Below, one piece after another: positions 1 to 5,485 of a stretch of 8,773 nucleotides of DNA; within the stretch, counting starts at the first letter, position 1, and every line of letters begins with the position of its first letter. The translations under genes were made by a program, and so were the position numbers. The stretch spans positions 1 through 8,773 of the forward strand of contig JBGPKL010000092.1 in the NCBI GenBank assembly GCA_041485885.1. Reading direction: 5' to 3'. The notes beneath the pieces were generated by a model. That model saw nothing but the letters and a program-made list of their open reading frames with translations, ran no database searches and was not told where the DNA came from. This stretch comes from JACQFZ01 sp041485885. Its GTDB lineage: Bacteria; Pseudomonadota; Gammaproteobacteria; Acidiferrobacterales; Sulfurifustaceae.

Positions 1-160
1 ATGGGTTGTGGATCTCGACTGTTGAGTTGGCGCTCAGGGTTTTCACCCAAAACACCGAGATTCGCAACCTCTTTTCATCGTTTCGCAAAAATATTCCGGA
101 CAGTAGTGCGCTTTCGCGGGAATGACGAACTTAATCAGAGGTTCCTTAGCGGCAGATGCA

Positions 161-766
161 TTACGACGACGCGAACGAACGCCTGCTCCTTTCCGAGTAA
201 CCCCAAATGACTCCGACCAACAAACCGGCGGTGTGCGCCCAATTGGCAATCGGGCCGAGCAGACCGGTCCAACAGAGGACGTACCAGACCAACATCATCA
301 CGACGACCTGATTGTGCAGAACGTATCCGAAACGCGGGTTGTACCTGCCCTGCATCCAGATGTAACCGAGCAAGCCATACACCACACCGGACATACCGCC
401 GAAGAAAGGCGAGCCGGTGATTAGATATTGCGCGAGGTTCGCCGCGACGCCGACGGCCACCACAAAGCCGGCAAGAAACCACGGCCCGCGCCTGCGCTCG
501 AGCAATCCGCCGAGGTCCCACAGCCACAGCATGTTGAACGCGAGGTGCAAAATGCCGAAGTGAATGAATATCGGCGTCAGCAACCGCCACACTTCACCGG
601 CGCGCAAACTCGTCAACCAACTCGTTCCCGGCGTTGCAATAAGAAACGGCCGTAATACGTCGAGCGACGAACCCAGGTTCGACGCAGCGGAAAACACCAC
701 GCTGACGATTATCAGTGCGACCGTAAGTGGGGGAAGGGATCCCAAGCGTGCAATGCTTCTTATCAT
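161..766 (-). CDS. Rhomboid family intramembrane serine protease (GlpG-like)
   Basis: Inner-membrane protease that cleaves transmembrane segments of substrate proteins; its substrate cannot be read from the sequence. The 201-residue product has about six hydrophobic segments, near residues 12-32, 62-82, 96-118, 121-139, 153-170 and 174-190. The catalytic serine is S126 in the GGMSG motif (123-127) of segment four. The partner histidine is H178 in NWAHTAG of segment six. H74 and N78 in segment two have the spacing of the oxyanion-hole H150/N154 pair of E. coli GlpG. The core is complete and the length suits a minimal six-helix rhomboid without the cytoplasmic GlpG N-domain. The ATG is preceded by a purine-rich stretch (GGAG, then AGAGAG), which is a weak ribosome site. 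It stands alone, 138 bp downstream of the HEPN gene. Family assignment is firm; the physiological role is unknown. Confidence 0.95.
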   Translation of the reverse strand: MIRSIARLGSLPPLTVALIIVSVVFSAASNLGSSLDVLRPFLIATPGTSWLTSLRAGEVWRLLTPIFIHFGILHLAFNMLWLWDLGGLLERRRGPWFLAGFVVAVGVAANLAQYLITGSPFFGGMSGVVYGLLGYIWMQGRYNPRFGYVLHNQVVVMMLVWYVLCWTGLLGPIANWAHTAGLLVGVIWGYSERSRRSFASS

Positions 767-904
767 TCTCTCTGGACTCCAGCGCTCAGGTTCGCTCAGG
801 CAGGAAACGATACACCACTATCCGGTCTGGGTGCGGTACTCGAGCACCTCGTCCGCTTCATCTCCGCGGTCAAGATGAATTGCTCGCCCGTCGCTTCGTT
901 GTAT

Positions 905-1348
905 TCAAGCTATCAGATCCGAACGATTTTTCCGCAGCCACTGCTCTACAGTTGTTGCGAGTTCCTCGGCTGCGCGCACGCAGGCAGCCGCCTCTTCTTC
1001 ACCAATACCTTCGCCGCTGTAGTCACTCAGATTTCTCTTCTTGCGTAGCTTATCCAGAACGATCAGGCGCGCATCCGAGAGGCCGACCGTCTTCGGCAAG
1101 CTCTGAATAACCGTGGCGTGATGGCCAGGTTCGTTTGTCGACGGCCGGAAACCGTTCGCCATCACCGCGATCAGCGCGCACTGCATTACCGCCTTATACG
1201 CGATGTCAAAGCGCGATTCAGGGCTAAGATCAGCGTGGCGAGCATCCTTGAGGTTGCGTCGCACCGCTGCGAGGAGCTTCGCGATTTCCTCCCGCGTCGG
1301 TCTATGCGGCTTTAGCTTTCCGATCTGCGCCAAGTTTTCTAAGGTCAT
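905..1348 (-). CDS. HEPN domain protein, putative toxin of an MNT-HEPN (type VII) toxin-antitoxin pair
   Basis: 147-residue, largely helical HEPN-family protein and the downstream partner of the nucleotidyltransferase gene. Known HEPN toxins of this arrangement are RNases held inactive by an MNT protein that modifies them with nucleotides. Recognisable segments are SRFDIAYKAVMQ (45-56), the GHH tripeptide (75-77) and the signature RKKRNLSDY (102-110). The classical HEPN active site is R-x4-6-H. Here R105-N106 is followed by Y110, with no histidine at the expected position, so RNase activity is uncertain. The frame overlaps the end of the MNT gene by 47 bp, which implies translational coupling. 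An AGGA box seven bases before the ATG supports this start. Alternatives are a non-catalytic HEPN partner, or a nuclease using a different residue. Family call is strong; toxin function is inferred from context. Confidence 0.85.
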   Translation of the reverse strand: MTLENLAQIGKLKPHRPTREEIAKLLAAVRRNLKDARHADLSPESRFDIAYKAVMQCALIAVMANGFRPSTNEPGHHATVIQSLPKTVGLSDARLIVLDKLRKKRNLSDYSGEGIGEEEAAACVRAAEELATTVEQWLRKNRSDLIA

Positions 1349-1931
1349 TCGCCGTTCCTAAGATAAAGAGCTTCGGTTCCAACAACACACGCGACAGAAA
1401 AGAACCTTTCGCTTTTGCCTTCTTCTTGAACTCGCTGAACCCATAGACATTCGGGTTGATCTCCCGCCGCAACTGCTCCTGGCAGGGATGCAGTGCGGCG
1501 ACAACGTCTTCGAAGGTCGCCGTCCCGACGACCATGATGTCGATATCACTGGAGCGCCGTTCCTTACCGCTCGCAATTGAACCGTACACGAAGGCAACGG
1601 CAATCTTGTCGCTCAGCGCTGCCAGCGCATCCCGCAGCACGTCCGCTACCCCGGCGGTTTTCTTAAGGATTCCCCGCAACTCCTCGTAGATCGGACACGC
1701 GGCGTCGGCTCGATAACGCACCAGATTCCCGACTTGCTCGCGCGTGAGCACGCCGGCGTCCGCCAACTGCGCCAGCTCGCGGCGCAACGTGCCGGGTTGC
1801 GTGTTAGTGACGCGCGCAATTTCGCGAAGGTGAAACGACTCATCGGGATGCAATAGCAGCAGGCCCAACACCTGCCGGCGATAAGTCCCAAACAACAGCA
1901 TCCCCAAATCGGTTGATGAAGGTGTTCTCAT
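1302..1931 (-). CDS. MNT nucleotidyltransferase with N-terminal winged helix, putative antitoxin/autoregulator
   Basis: 209-residue two-domain protein. Residues about 12-75 form an ArsR-like winged helix-turn-helix, with FHLREIAR as its first helix and TQPGTLRRELAQLADAGVL (45-63) as the recognition region. Residues about 108-200 form a minimal nucleotidyltransferase of the pol-beta fold, with the motif G117-S118, S128-D129-I130-D131 and a later acidic candidate E157. In type VII modules the MNT protein transfers nucleotides to the HEPN toxin; the added HTH suggests it also represses its own operon. It is the first gene of the pair and overlaps the HEPN start by 47 bp. The ATG at 1931 lacks a Shine-Dalgarno sequence and lies just downstream of a good promoter, suggesting a leaderless or near-leaderless mRNA. 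The ATG at codon 11, preceded by GGGG, is an alternative start. Confidence 0.9.
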   Translation of the reverse strand: MRTPSSTDLGMLLFGTYRRQVLGLLLLHPDESFHLREIARVTNTQPGTLRRELAQLADAGVLTREQVGNLVRYRADAACPIYEELRGILKKTAGVADVLRDALAALSDKIAVAFVYGSIASGKERRSSDIDIMVVGTATFEDVVAALHPCQEQLRREINPNVYGFSEFKKKAKAKGSFLSRVLLEPKLFILGTANDLRKLGADRKAKAA

Positions 1932-1934
1932 TTA

Positions 1935-1970
1935 GGCTACGAATGTAGCCCATTGAGCTACATCTGGCAA
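1935..1970 (-). promoter_or_regulatory. MNT-HEPN promoter overlapped by an inverted-repeat operator
   Basis: On the minus strand, TTGCCA (1970-1965) lies 17 bp from TACATT (1947-1942), a credible sigma-70 promoter. Three copies of a GCTAC core in alternating orientation cover it: GGCTAC (1935-1940), GTAGCC (1945-1950) and GCTACA (1957-1962), read on the plus strand. The first two form a palindrome with a 4-bp centre. The last two form TGTAGC/GCTACA (1944-1949 and 1957-1962) with a 7-bp centre. They span the spacer, the -10 and the predicted start site, as expected for autorepression by the winged helix of the MNT protein. Binding is inferred. Confidence 0.6.
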
Positions 1971-2081
1971 CGCGTCTACATCTCTCCCGCCAGCCCAGCA
2001 CACACCCTGCCGCATGTACGTAGGTCGGCGCCAATACCGCCGCCCCACTTCGAGATCTTCGTGCTGATTACCGAGCCGCTG

Positions 2082-2612
2082 CTACCGGCCGGCCACCGCG
2101 TTGGCGATACTGATTGCCACGTTCCCGCTGGTCTTAACGGGCCCGCTCGTTCCCTCCAGGTCGCCCGCTTTCGGCATGGCATCGCCGGACTTCGACACGC
2201 GCGCCACCACGACCACCTCGGGCATGCTCGACAATTTCATCGCCGGGTTCATGGCGGTGCTGTCGTCCAACACAACAGTGGCGGGCAGATCCTTCACTTG
2301 CTTGCGCACGATCGCCAACGGCATGCGCGGACCGTTCACGGCGCGCGCGAAGATAAATACCGCATCGTCCGGCGCCGCCTTCTTAGCCATCGCCGGACTC
2401 AACGACACCGTTACCTTAAGCGAAGCGGCTGCAGATGTAGATTGATCGGGAGCGGCCGCCGGCAGTGAATACTCCGCCGAGGACGACGCACCGCCCGAAG
2501 ACGCGGAGTCAGCCCGCTCCGAGTTGCGTTGGCAACCTGCAAAAGCGATGGTGGCAATGACAAGAACCGTACCGACAAAACGCACGACCAGCTGAAACTT
2601 GGAATTTTTCAT
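2082..2612 (-). CDS. Lipoprotein with the C-terminal domain of cytochrome c biogenesis protein CcmI/CycH
   Basis: 176-residue predicted lipoprotein. Residues 1-26 are a signal sequence with a basic N-terminus, a hydrophobic core (9-23) and a lipobox AFAGC whose cysteine is C27. Residues 28-65 are a low-complexity Ser/Ala/Gly linker. Residues about 66-174 match the C-terminal periplasmic domain of CcmI/CycH, with the landmarks VTVSLSPAMA, DAVFIFARAVNGPRMPLA (83-100), VRKQVKDLP and LDDSTAMNPAMKLSS (115-129). In CcmI this domain follows a TPR part and takes part in apocytochrome c handling. Here it stands alone on a lipid anchor, with no ccm genes nearby, so a cytochrome role is conjecture. The ATG at 2612 is chosen because GGAGAC precedes it and it opens the signal peptide; the upstream Met at 2702 would run into yebC. 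It lies 43 bp after yebC, probably in the same operon. Confidence 0.85.
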   Translation of the reverse strand: MKNSKFQLVVRFVGTVLVIATIAFAGCQRNSERADSASSGGASSSAEYSLPAAAPDQSTSAAASLKVTVSLSPAMAKKAAPDDAVFIFARAVNGPRMPLAIVRKQVKDLPATVVLDDSTAMNPAMKLSSMPEVVVVARVSKSGDAMPKAGDLEGTSGPVKTSGNVAISIANAVAGR

Positions 2613-2655
2613 CTCGTCTCCGTGGCGAAAATAACAATGGATCACGACTGCCGCA

Positions 2656-3357
2656 CTAACCCGCGAGTCCCGGATAGACGTTTTGCACGTCATCGTCGGC
2701 ATCGATGGCTTCGAGGAACGCCTCGACTTCCGCGCGTTGCGCGTCGTTCAGTGTCAGCGGATTTTTCGGCCGGTAACGCAATTGCGCCGACTGCACAATA
2801 AATCCATGCGCCGGCAGGGCCCGGGCCACCGCGTCGAGATCGGCCGGCTCAGTAAGAAATAGAGTCGCGCCGTTTTCCCCCGGCTCGAGATCGCGGGCTC
2901 CCGCCTCGATGGCGGCCGATTCCGCGTCCGCGGCGCTCGATTCCGGGGCCGCCTCGATCATTCCGAGATAGTCGAAATCCCAGGACACCGAGCCCGAGGC
3001 GCCCAACTGTCCCTCGCGAAACAGCACCCGAATGTTGGAGGCGGTACGGTTCCCGTTGTCCGTCAGGCACTCGACAATGACCGGCACCCGGTGCGGCGCG
3101 AAGCCCTCGTAGATGAGTTTCACATAGCTCACCCCTTCGTCCGCGAGACCCGCGCCCTTCTTGATCGCCCGCTCGATACTGTCTTTGGGCATGGACGATT
3201 TCTTCGCCAGCTCCATCGCGATGCGCAGTCGCGGATTCATGCTCGGGTCCGCGCCGGCACGCGCGGCCACCATGATCTCCTTCGCCAGCTTCGTAAAAAG
3301 CCGGCCCTTCGCGTTGGCCGCCGCTTCCCGACCCTTCGCTTTCCACTGTGCGCCCAT
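2656..3357 (-). CDS. YebC/PmpR/TACO1 family protein (YeeN-type)
   Basis: 233-residue member of the YebC family, known as DNA-binding regulators and, more recently, as ribosome-associated factors that help translate proline-rich stretches. The start has the family signature MGAQWKAKGREAAANAKG, followed by LFTKLAKEI, SMNPRLRIAMELAKKSSMP and the IERAIKKG helix (about 62-69). The middle domain carries YEGFAPHRVPVIVECLTDNGNRT (84-106) and GASGSVSWDFD (119-129). The acidic C-terminus DADDDVQNVY (219-228) is also typical. Length and domain order are normal and the gene looks intact. The MGxxW start and shorter linker resemble YeeN rather than the housekeeping YebC beside ruvC; no ruv genes are present here. 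Shine-Dalgarno pairing is poor. The upstream region shares sequence with a second locus in this window and is interrupted by a repeat array. Confidence 0.95.
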   Translation of the reverse strand: MGAQWKAKGREAAANAKGRLFTKLAKEIMVAARAGADPSMNPRLRIAMELAKKSSMPKDSIERAIKKGAGLADEGVSYVKLIYEGFAPHRVPVIVECLTDNGNRTASNIRVLFREGQLGASGSVSWDFDYLGMIEAAPESSAADAESAAIEAGARDLEPGENGATLFLTEPADLDAVARALPAHGFIVQSAQLRYRPKNPLTLNDAQRAEVEAFLEAIDADDDVQNVYPGLAG

Positions 3358-3415
3358 GCCTAGGTTCTCGCTTTATCCGTTTCGTCGCGGGGTGAAATTT
3401 CGGCGAACAGTATAA
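3355..3415 (-). repeat. yebC start/promoter-proximal block, copy 1 of a duplicated sequence
   Basis: This block runs from the yebC ATG to a TATAC-containing -10-like element (minus-strand TTATACTG). It aligns with 5408-5469 in the same orientation: by hand about 47 of 62 columns agree with one gap. The shared parts include the start codon, a GAGRAC purine patch, a CGAAACGG.ATAAA stretch and CGCCGAAA. It could be a promoter and leader segment present twice, or the end of a dispersed repeat against which yebC begins. No convincing -35 box was found. Confidence 0.6.
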
Positions 3416-3418
3416 CGT

Positions 3419-3771
3419 AGCCCCCTGCGGTGACGTGCAGGGACGCACTAAGATCGCGAGACAGGTGCCACACAGGGATGTGTCAATGTTCGCGAGCGCA
3501 GGGCGAGCCGGAGTGGTAAACAAAAGGTCCAGTGGACCTTTGTCCCGGCGAGCGGGCGAGACAGGAGGTCGAGCCCTGGCTTTCGAGCGAAGCAGGATTG
3601 CGCAGCGACGAAAGCGCAGGAGCGACGCCGGGAGCGATGCTGCACCGGATGTGCGAATTTCGCGGGAGCGCAGGGGTGAGCCGGAGTACTCGCAAATCCA
3701 TTTAACATGGATTTGCGCCGGCGAACGGGTGCAACGAATTGTGTTGCACCCTGGGCTGCACGCGGGAGCGA
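3419..3771. repeat. Hairpin-bearing repeat array upstream of yebC
   Basis: About 350 bp without a credible gene, made of two related units. Each has a conserved left flank (unit A 3491-3514; unit B 3661-3687; consensus around GCGCAGGG.GAGCCGGAGT), then a perfect stem of unrelated sequence, then a conserved right flank CCGGCGARCGGG (3545-3556 and 3718-3729). Unit A's stem is a 9-bp inverted repeat, 3523-3531 with 3533-3541. Unit B's stem has 11-bp arms, 3691-3701 with 3707-3717, and a 5-base loop. A third stem with 9-bp arms follows, 3727-3735 with 3743-3751. The array lies between two blocks that are adjacent at the second locus (5405-5537), so it looks inserted. Open frames crossing it on either strand look like repeat-derived translations, not genes. 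Confidence 0.65.
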
Positions 3772-3772
3772 T

Positions 3773-3824
3773 CCGGAGTCGGAGGGAGCTGCCCCGATCG
3801 AGTTGCTGCACGATTACGCTAACC
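3773..3824. repeat. 52-bp direct repeat, copy 1
   Basis: Matches 5486-5537 in the same orientation without gaps, 46 of 52 bases identical by hand. The core AGTTGCTGC.CGATTACGCT is almost unchanged. At this copy it is separated from the yebC-proximal block by the hairpin array; at the other copy the two blocks are about 16 bp apart. Function unknown; it may be part of a dispersed repeat or of an ancestral regulatory region. Confidence 0.75.
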
Positions 3825-3932
3825 TATGTAATCGGGCCACGTTGCGGGCCGATCTTTAGCGTGCGATCTGAATGAAACGGCGGTAGCGTTTTACTGCACT
3901 GAGGTTCCCGAGGTTTCCCAATTTCTTTCCTA
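3825..3932. other. Non-coding remainder between the repeat and the 61-residue gene
   Basis: No gene supported. Together with the preceding repeat features it completes the gene-free interval 3358-3932. A short imperfect tandem repeat (GAGGTTCCC then GAGGTTTCCC, 3901-3919) lies just downstream of the 61-residue gene. No T-tract terminator is visible. Confidence 0.5.
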
Positions 3933-4118
3933 TCAGGCAACGCGCTTGTCGAGCCAGTCCTCAACAATTTTTCCGTCACGGTATACCACGACATAGCCTG
4001 CGGAACGTCGCGCCTGCTCGCGTGCGCGGGTTGCGGCACGCCGCAACGCCGCCTCGGAATTTACCAAATCGGGATCGCGCGCGGACGCACGATCTTTCTT
4101 CTTCTCGTCGCTCATCAT
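3933..4118 (-). CDS. Small charged hypothetical protein, 61 residues
   Basis: Not assigned to a named family. The N-terminal half is a highly charged helix-like region (MMSDEKKKDRASARDPDLVNSEAALRRAATRAREQARR by composition: Lys/Arg/Glu/Asp/Ala-rich, residues 1-38). The C-terminal part, residues 39-58, reads as a short beta hairpin with YVVVYRDGKIVEDW. Small proteins ending in a V..RDGKIVE motif after an Ala/Arg-rich helix occur in many bacteria, from memory, without known function. A GAGGGG box five bases before the first ATG supports translation; the second ATG directly after it is also possible. No transmembrane or signal segment is present. It lies 61 bp downstream of the broken DUF5615 gene and could share its transcript. 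Coding status is likely; the role is unknown. Confidence 0.65.
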   Translation of the reverse strand: MMSDEKKKDRASARDPDLVNSEAALRRAATRAREQARRSAGYVVVYRDGKIVEDWLDKRVA

Positions 4119-4179
4119 TTATACCCCTCATCCAAACGCACCGGCTCGTCACCTGATCGACCGGACTCATTGGTATTCT

Positions 4180-4532
4180 TTATGGCGAACGCGTAATTCG
4201 AATTCGCATTGGCTGCAAAACAGCAAACGCGCCGAACAGACGGTCCTGCTCTTTGTTGACAAGGTCGAGAACGGCTTGGGGAAGCGTTGAGCGGGCCGTC
4301 GCGGGATATCTTATGAAAACGACACCGGAAACCGATTGTGCAGCAGCGAAAACAAGCTGCCCGAAATCCTTGTCCTAGTCAGCAAGATTCGCTTTTCGCG
4401 AGACGCCAGGTCGACCACTACGTCGTCTGTCGCTCCCAAAGCAACTTCGGACACCGCCAGAACATCGTGACCCGCCGTGCGCAACGCGCGGACCACGGAG
4501 AAATCACAACTCTCATCAGCCAGCAGGCGCAT
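4180..4532 (-). pseudogene. DUF5615 PIN-like toxin gene, frameshifted
   Basis: The first 52 codons encode a normal DUF5615 start: MRLLADESCDFSVVRAL, GHDVLAVSEV, DDVVVDLASREKRILLT. The frame then runs into unrelated residues and stops at 4311. Shifting the frame at about 4376 restores DKDFGQLVFAAAQ, GVVFIRYPA and a C-terminus ending RIRITRSP, with a TAA at 4180-4182. Adding one base (ACT[G]AGGAC) gives LLTEDKDFG and a 117-residue protein, the usual length of the family. A single-base deletion is therefore the simplest explanation; a sequencing error is also possible. The conserved acidic E-D-K-D stretch, part of the PIN-like active site, falls at the break, so the truncated 73-residue product should be inactive. 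The gene follows the DUF433 antitoxin gene by 16 bp. Confidence 0.88.
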
Positions 4533-4548
4533 CCGACAGATGCCCGGG

Positions 4549-4785
4549 CTAGGCTTGATTCTTTATTAAGACCGTCTCCTCGTGAGCCAGTGTGTCCGCG
4601 GCGTAGCTGATAGCCGCTTGGATGTCCTCTCTTCGTAGCTGCGGATAGGATTCCAAGAGATCGGCTTCCCCGGCGCCTTCGCCAAGTTTTCGAAGGATGA
4701 GCTCAACCGTTATTCGGGTTCCGCGAATCACAGGCTTGCCCAACATGATCTTGGGATTGATCTCGATTCGATCTGTGATTGTCAT
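4549..4785 (-). CDS. DUF433 family antitoxin
   Basis: 78-residue protein of the DUF433 family, usually found upstream of DUF5615 PIN-like proteins and regarded as their antitoxin, with a small HTH-like fold. Signature residues are IEINPKIMLGKPVIRGTRITVELIL (7-31), an LGEGAGEADLLESYPQL segment and the closing helix REDIQAAISYAA (52-63). The sequence is intact and of normal length. The ATG at 4785 is chosen because GGAG lies seven bases before it and because the family begins close to the I-x-x-x-P motif. The same frame stays open further upstream (to 4998), but that part has no family resemblance. It lies 16 bp before the frameshifted toxin gene, so the pair now has antitoxin without functional toxin. 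Confidence 0.9.
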   Translation of the reverse strand: MTITDRIEINPKIMLGKPVIRGTRITVELILRKLGEGAGEADLLESYPQLRREDIQAAISYAADTLAHEETVLIKNQA

Positions 4786-5133
4786 GAGTTGGCTCCAAAA
4801 ACTATTGGCGTCTTTGAGGGCTGAGCTACTCAAGAGAATAGGCGCATCGGGCGTTAGAGTAAACGGTACCGTGCCGCAGTAGGAACTCGCTCTTCGGCGC
4901 CACGCTTTACATTCCGATCCAAGTCGACGGCGTGATGTTCTACGCGGGCGATCGCCTCCGTGAGGATTCCGAGCACCGCCCGAGGCCGGATCACGCACGC
5001 GCGGTAGTTTTTGAGACAGCTTCTAGCCACGTTTGCGAGAGTGGCTGCGCAGATGCGCCGCGAGACCGGGACGGTCCAACTCACTCACTGCGACTTGGAG
5101 CGTCCACTCGAAGATCTGCTCGGGCGATATACG
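4786..5133. other. Gene-poor interval between the small membrane protein and DUF433
   Basis: No gene can be supported. Several frames are open for 60-90 codons on both strands, but none shows a family motif or a good ribosome site. On the minus strand the in-frame continuation after the small membrane protein stop reads plausibly for about 35 codons (residues like SPEQIFEWTLQVAVSELDRPGLA) before a stop near 5024. This may be a decayed 3' part or chance. A weak inverted repeat, AGCCAC (5025-5030) with GTGGCT (5041-5046), lacks a T-tract. No promoter for DUF433 was convincing. Confidence 0.4.
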
Positions 5134-5292
5134 TCAATCTTCGTCCTTGTCATCCTTCCAGTTGCGAAGCTTGCTGCGGTCGATCTGCTTTTCCAGATCG
5201 CGGCTCTTGAAGAAGAGATTGCGCATGGCGAGGACATAACCGAGCACGAAGACGGCTGCTATGCCCAGCGCAATCCAGAGGGTTGTGCTCAT
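5134..5292 (-). CDS. Small single-pass membrane protein, 52 residues
   Basis: Starts MSTTLWIALGIAAVFVLGYV, giving one transmembrane helix at about residues 5-22, and continues with a basic and acidic tail (MRNLFFKSRDLEKQIDRSK, then LRNWKDDKDED at the end). The positive residues just after the helix suggest N-out/C-in topology. GGAG five bases before the ATG is a good ribosome site. The size, N-terminal helix and acidic C-terminus resemble short gammaproteobacterial membrane proteins of the DUF2897 type, but that link is from memory and weak. It stands alone, with no close neighbour on the same strand, and is short enough to be missed by automated calling. Function unknown. Confidence 0.7.
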   Translation of the reverse strand: MSTTLWIALGIAAVFVLGYVLAMRNLFFKSRDLEKQIDRSKLRNWKDDKDED

Positions 5293-5407
5293 ATCGCTCC
5301 CTTGAGCCTGTTACTGACACTCACGCAATTGCGCCCGGACGTTTTTTCTTGCGGTTCGGTCGATGGATATTGCGATGTTGGATCTGACCCTAATTCGCCT
5401 ACTCGCC

Positions 5408-5469
5408 CATACTTACGTCCTCGTTTTATCCCGTTTCGCTGCGGCTAGAACTTTCGGCGGATTGTATAA
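5408..5469 (-). repeat. yebC-upstream-like block, copy 2
   Basis: Aligns with 3355-3415, including an ATGGGC at the yebC start position preceded by GAGGAC and a TTTATAC element. It lacks any following coding frame (ATG GGC GAG TAG). It is therefore either a duplicated promoter/leader without its gene or a member of a dispersed repeat family. Confidence 0.6.
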
Positions 5470-5485
5470 AGGAACGCATGGTAAA

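Noticed and set aside
1..210. 69-codon plus-strand open frame at the left edge
   Set aside because: No ribosome site visible, no family motif, and it runs over the 3' end of the rhomboid gene.
810..900. Possible protein tail on the minus strand (residues like RGDEADEVLEYRTQTG)
   Set aside because: The reading frame is open for only about 25 codons, without a start codon or ribosome site; nothing links it to a known protein.
2082..2702. 206-residue form of the lipoprotein starting at 2702
   Set aside because: It would overlap yebC by 47 bp and place 30 unrelated residues before the signal peptide. The ATG at 2612 has GGAGAC and begins the lipoprotein signal.
3448..3708. 86-codon minus frame and a 146-codon plus frame across the hairpin array
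   Set aside because: Both follow the repeat units, are Cys/Arg/Ser-rich and lack any family motif or ribosome site. They look like translations of a non-coding repeat.
3419..3771. CRISPR-like array
   Set aside because: Only two units, with hairpins between conserved flanks, irregular spacing and no cas genes.
2849..3811. 320-codon open frame on the minus strand
   Set aside because: It runs through yebC in another frame and across the repeat array. Its composition is Arg/Gly-rich with no domain, while yebC is clearly the real gene here.
4311..4532. 73-residue DUF5615 protein as an intact short gene
   Set aside because: The last 21 residues are out of frame with the family; the other frame restores the full-length protein to 4180.
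4549..4998. 149-residue form of the DUF433 protein
   Set aside because: The extra 71 N-terminal residues are low-complexity and Arg-rich with no similarity to the family; the ATG at 4785 has a proper ribosome site.
5372..5400. Sequence resembling the flank of REP/RAYT repeats (GATCTGACCCTAATTC)
   Set aside because: Single occurrence in the window, no paired hairpin next to it and no RAYT transposase gene here; only a resemblance from memory.
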